9,000 nt of DNA from Afipia sp. Lineage in GTDB: Bacteria > Pseudomonadota > Alphaproteobacteria > Rhizobiales > Xanthobacteraceae. Below are positions 6,260-9,000 of this stretch, in pieces. Numbering within the stretch: the stretch's first letter is position 1; each line of letters begins with the position of its first letter. Below the pieces are notes generated by a model. That model had not been told where the DNA came from. It did no database searches and saw nothing but the letters and a program-made list of their open reading frames with translations. Position numbers and translations under genes: made by a program. Location of the stretch: NCBI GenBank assembly GCA_026400415.1, contig JAPLPA010000188.1, forward strand, positions 9,814 to 18,813, given 5' to 3'.

Positions 6260-6892
6260 TCATGCGGTTTTCCAGCTTCCATCGGGGTTCCGCAGGCGCG
6301 TCGATGACAGGTCGGACTTCAGGCCAGTCAGAAAAACCCATGCAGGGGCGTGGCGGTCGGCCAGCCTTCCTGCGCCCTGTTCGTCGAGGCGATAGGGCGC
6401 AAGCGTCTTTGCGGCGACCGACGACAATGCGCGAAAGCTGTCCGGCGGACGGTCGATGACGGCAATCGGCATCAAATCGGCGATCCTGCGCCAGCTTTGC
6501 CAATGGTGGAATTGCGCCAGATTGTCCGCGCCCATCAGCCACACGAAATGAACGCCCGAACAGCGTCGTCGCAAATAGGAAATCGTATCGTAAGTGTAGC
6601 GTGTGCCGATGACGGTTTCGAGACGGCTCACATCGATGCGGGGATGATGCGCCATTTTCTCGGCAGCAATAACGCGCTGATCAATTGCGGGAAGCGCGCT
6701 GGTATTCTTGAGCGGGTTACCGGGCGACACCAGCCACCAGATTCGATCCAGCTGCAGGCGTTTCATCGCGAACAGACTGATGGCGCGGTGCGCATCGTGC
6801 GGCGGATTGAACGATCCGCCGAGCAGGCCGATACGCATGCCATCGGTATGCAGCGGAATGGCGTGTGAGATCGGCGTATCGTTCACGGACAT
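6260..6892 (-). CDS. nadD: Nicotinate-nucleotide adenylyltransferase
   Basis: This encodes a 210-residue cytoplasmic enzyme that joins nicotinate mononucleotide and ATP to give deamido-NAD and pyrophosphate, the step before NAD synthetase. The nucleotidyltransferase signature is 'GGSFNPPHDAH' (25-35). Its H32-x-x-H35 is the (H/T)xGH active-site motif, with Ala in place of Gly. 'WWLVSPGNPLK' (52-62), 'GTRYTYDTISYL' (96-107) and 'WLMGADNLAQFHHW' (118-131) are typical, and 'SSTRLR' (196-201) is the second phosphate-binding motif. I use the ATG at 6892, four bases after the proA stop. An internal ATG at 6838 (MRIGLLGG) would still keep the whole fold, and a short variable leader is common in this group. 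Tight spacing suggests co-transcription and coupling with proA. The length is normal. Confidence 0.95.
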   Translation of the reverse strand: MSVNDTPISHAIPLHTDGMRIGLLGGSFNPPHDAHRAISLFAMKRLQLDRIWWLVSPGNPLKNTSALPAIDQRVIAAEKMAHHPRIDVSRLETVIGTRYTYDTISYLRRRCSGVHFVWLMGADNLAQFHHWQSWRRIADLMPIAVIDRPPDSFRALSSVAAKTLAPYRLDEQGAGRLADRHAPAWVFLTGLKSDLSSTRLRNPDGSWKTA

Positions 6893-6896
6893 GCAC

Positions 6897-8189
6897 TCAC
6901 GGGCGCGTTTGCCCAGTGCCGTGAATGCGGTATTTGAAACTGGTCAATTGTTCGACGCCGACCGGGCCGCGCGCGTGAAATTTGCCGGTCGCAATGCCGA
7001 TTTCGGCACCGAAGCCGAACTCGCCGCCATCTGCGAACTGCGTCGAAGCATTGTGCAACACGATGGCGGAATCGACTTCATTGAGGAATTTTTCGGCGGT
7101 TGCTTTGTCTTCGGTCACGATGGCATCGGTGTGCTGTGAACCGTAACGCGCAATCAGCGCAATCGCGTCGTCCACGCCGTCGACAACGCGCGCCGAAATG
7201 ATCGCGTCTTCATATTCGGTCGACCAGTCTTCCTCGGTGGCGGGCTTCACGCGCGCATCGGCTTTTTGCACGGCGTCGTCGCCGCGCACCTCGCAATTGG
7301 CGTCGAGCAGCATCGTAACAAGCGGCTTGAGTTGCGTCGCTGCAGCGGCCTTGTCGATCAGCAAATTTTCCGCGGCCCCGCATACGCCGGGGCGCCGCAT
7401 TTTGGCGTTGAGCACTATCGTCTTCGACATCTCAAGTGAGGCTGCCTTGTCGATATAGACGTGATTGACGCCTTCGAGATGCGCGAACACCGGTACGCGG
7501 GCTTCATCCTGTACGCGCGCGACAAGACTTTTTCCCCCGCGCGGAACGATCACATCGACCGAGCCATTAAGGCCGCTTAGCAACAATCCCACGGCCGAGC
7601 GATCGCGCGTCGGTACAAGCGCGATTGCGTGTTCGGGCAAGCCCGCCTTGCGCAATCCTTCAACGAGACATTCGTGAATTGCGCGACAGGAGCGGAAACT
7701 GTCCGAGCCACCACGCAGGATGACGGCGTTACCCGATTTCAGGCAAAGTGCACCCGCATCCGCCGCCACATTGGGGCGGCTTTCGAAAATGACCGCGACG
7801 ACACCCAGCGGTACCCGCACGCGCTCAATGGTCATGCCGTTGGGGCGGGTCCAGTTCTCAGTCACGACACCAACCGGATCGTCGATGCGTCGCACGACGT
7901 CGATGCCGTCCGCCATCGCGGCGATGCGCGTCTCATTTAAAGTAAGCCGGTCAACAAAAGCGTCGGTTGCGCCGCCTGTCTTGGATTCTGCGACATCCTC
8001 AGCGTTCGCTGCCAAGATCTTTGCTGCATTCGCCCGAACGGCGGCCGCCATGGCGGCGAGGGCATCGTTCTTCTTCTTTGTTGGCGCGAGCGCCAGCATC
8101 CGCGCCGCGCGACGTGCACCTGCAGCGAGTTCCGTCATCAGGGATGGCAAATCAGAAGCGCCATCGAGAGCTTTGAGCGGTGCGGACAT
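6897..8189 (-). CDS. proA: Glutamate-5-semialdehyde dehydrogenase (gamma-glutamyl phosphate reductase)
   Basis: This encodes a 430-residue cytoplasmic enzyme of the aldehyde dehydrogenase superfamily. It reduces gamma-glutamyl phosphate with NADPH to glutamate-5-semialdehyde, the second step of proline synthesis. Landmarks are 'RVPLGVVAVIFESRPNV' (125-141), 'CLKSGNAVILRGGSDS' (149-164) in the cofactor fold, and 'VPVFAHLEGVNHVYID' (232-247). The catalytic Cys270 is in 'AKMRRPGVCGAAENLL', and 'FGFGAEIGIATGKFHARGP' lies near the C-terminus. The length matches the family (about 420-430). The ATG at 8189 begins a plausible leader; no clear Shine-Dalgarno is seen. It follows proB, its partner enzyme, after 134 bases that contain clustered dyads, and precedes nadD by four bases. 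Confidence 0.96.
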   Translation of the reverse strand: MSAPLKALDGASDLPSLMTELAAGARRAARMLALAPTKKKNDALAAMAAAVRANAAKILAANAEDVAESKTGGATDAFVDRLTLNETRIAAMADGIDVVRRIDDPVGVVTENWTRPNGMTIERVRVPLGVVAVIFESRPNVAADAGALCLKSGNAVILRGGSDSFRSCRAIHECLVEGLRKAGLPEHAIALVPTRDRSAVGLLLSGLNGSVDVIVPRGGKSLVARVQDEARVPVFAHLEGVNHVYIDKAASLEMSKTIVLNAKMRRPGVCGAAENLLIDKAAAATQLKPLVTMLLDANCEVRGDDAVQKADARVKPATEEDWSTEYEDAIISARVVDGVDDAIALIARYGSQHTDAIVTEDKATAEKFLNEVDSAIVLHNASTQFADGGEFGFGAEIGIATGKFHARGPVGVEQLTSFKYRIHGTGQTRP

Positions 8190-8264
8190 GACGCGATGAT
8201 CTGGCTTTATTTGGCTGTAAGACTATGTCGTAACACGAAAAATCAGTGTCTGCGAGGCAGGGCA

Positions 8265-8313
8265 GGTATGGACCCGTACCGATCTGGGCCAATGGCCCAG
8301 TCGGCCAATGGCC
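8265..8313. repeat. Cluster of three dyads between proB and proA
   Basis: Three small inverted repeats lie close together just after the proB stop. They are an imperfect dyad at 8265-8280 (12 of 16 positions symmetric, GGTA/TACC ends), a perfect 7-bp stem CTGGGCC/GGCCCAG with loop AAT (8284-8300), and GGCC/GGCC with the same AAT loop (8303-8313). The core GGCCAATGGCC occurs twice with a 16-base period. No T tract follows on the minus strand, so this is not a standard intrinsic terminator. It may stabilise the proB 3' end, attenuate readthrough, or be a repeat remnant. The rest of the 8190-8323 gap shows no gene and no clear promoter. Confidence 0.6.
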
Positions 8314-8323
8314 TACCTCACTT

Positions 8324-9000
8324 CTACTTGGCGCTGTCGGTGTCGCGCGGGCCGCCGACCACAAGATCGTCTCGATGGATCATTTCAGCCCGCCCGCTGA
8401 TTCCCAGAATTTGCGCCGCATCCGACGATGAGCGGCCCTTGATCTTCTCGGCATCCTCGGCGTCGTAGGCCACAAGGCCCCGCCCGATTTCATGCGTATC
8501 CGGCCCGCGCACAATGACAGCGTCGCCGCGCGCGAATTGTCCATCGACTCGAATGATCCCCGCCGGCAAAAGGCTTTTCCCAGCGCGTAACGCCGCCACT
8601 GCACCCGCATCGATTGTCAGCGTTCCCTTCGGCTCCAGCGATCCCGCGATCCATCGCTTGCGCGCGGTGACCGGATTGGCTGGTGTCAGAAACCATGTGC
8701 AATGGCCGCCATCGGCAATCGCTTGCAGCGGATGTTCGATCTTGCCCGAGGCAATCAGCATGTGGGTGCCGGACGACGTGGCGATCTTGGCCGCCTCGAT
8801 CTTGGTGCGCATGCCGCCGCGCGACAATTCAGACTCTGCAGCGCCCGCCATCGCCTCGATGTCGGCGGTGACAGCATTCACAACTGGAATGAGTTTCGCG
8901 TTCGGGTTTGCACCGGGCGGCGCGGTATAAAGCCCGTCGATGTCCGACAACAAAATCAGCAGATCGGAACTGGTCATGGTGGCGACGCGTGCGGCGAGCC
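8324..9000 (-). CDS. proB: Glutamate 5-kinase, C-terminal part (5' end outside window)
   Basis: This encodes the last 224 residues of glutamate 5-kinase, which phosphorylates glutamate to gamma-glutamyl phosphate, the first and usually proline-inhibited step of proline synthesis. The frame is open to the window edge. 'LAARVAT' comes before the Met at 8977, so that Met is internal. The amino acid kinase domain shows 'LSDIDGLYT' and the 'SRGGMRTKIEAAKIA' loop that binds ATP, followed by 'GTHMLIASGK'. A C-terminal PUA domain follows (roughly 'GTLTIDAGAVAALRAGKS' through 'DAAQILGI'), as in the longer ProB form. It ends with TAG at 8326-8324. The next upstream gene in related genomes is usually obgE, but that lies outside the window. 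ProB hands its labile product to ProA, encoded just downstream. Confidence 0.96.
   Translation of the reverse strand, partial: LAARVATMTSSDLLILLSDIDGLYTAPPGANPNAKLIPVVNAVTADIEAMAGAAESELSRGGMRTKIEAAKIATSSGTHMLIASGKIEHPLQAIADGGHCTWFLTPANPVTARKRWIAGSLEPKGTLTIDAGAVAALRAGKSLLPAGIIRVDGQFARGDAVIVRGPDTHEIGRGLVAYDAEDAEKIKGRSSSDAAQILGISGRAEMIHRDDLVVGGPRDTDSAK

Noticed and set aside
6248..6266. GCATG/CATGC stem at the nadD stop
   Set aside because: It has only five base pairs and no T tract, so it is not supported as a terminator.
1..9000. Defence system, mobile element or other novel multi-gene system
   Set aside because: Every coding region belongs to a known housekeeping or envelope family in the expected order, with even composition and no repeats, integrase or transposase.

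Overview
The window is an ordinary stretch of alphaproteobacterial chromosome. Protein wording and gene order (atpD-atpC / rppH / YibQ-like protein / ctpA / EnvC-like protein / rlmH / rsfS / nadD / proA / proB) fit the Hyphomicrobiales, most likely the Bradyrhizobium-Rhodopseudomonas-Afipia group. The family assignment comes from recalled homologues, not from a search. Base composition is GC-rich and looks even throughout. I see no tRNA, rRNA, CRISPR array, insertion sequence or attachment site.

Layout. Positions 1-564 (+ strand) hold the 3' end of the ATP synthase operon: the last codons of atpD, then complete atpC. A U-flanked hairpin at 584-612 sits between atpC and the converging minus-strand genes and can work in both directions. 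Everything from 621 to 9000 is on the minus strand. In transcription order (right to left) it runs: proB (5' end outside the window), proA, nadD, rsfS, rlmH, an EnvC-like LytM protein, ctpA, a YibQ-like divergent polysaccharide deacetylase, and rppH.

How the genes work together. proB and proA carry out the first two committed steps of proline synthesis. nadD makes the NAD precursor deamido-NAD. rsfS and rlmH act on the 50S ribosomal subunit. The EnvC-like protein, CtpA and the YibQ-like protein form an envelope module: a periplasmic coiled-coil amidase activator, a periplasmic PDZ protease and a membrane-anchored deacetylase-fold protein. The EnvC-like stop and the ctpA start overlap as TAATG. 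rppH acts on RNA 5' ends.

Points of interest. (1) The ctpA frame loses family-like sequence after about residue 411. It then runs through a good intrinsic terminator and 155 bases into the next gene, so its 3' end looks frameshifted or deleted. (2) rsfS has no ATG start; a well-spaced Shine-Dalgarno points to CTG or TTG. (3) The LytM domain and the deacetylase-like domain have both lost expected metal ligands. (4) Three close dyads lie between proB and proA. I found no evidence for an undescribed multi-gene system here.
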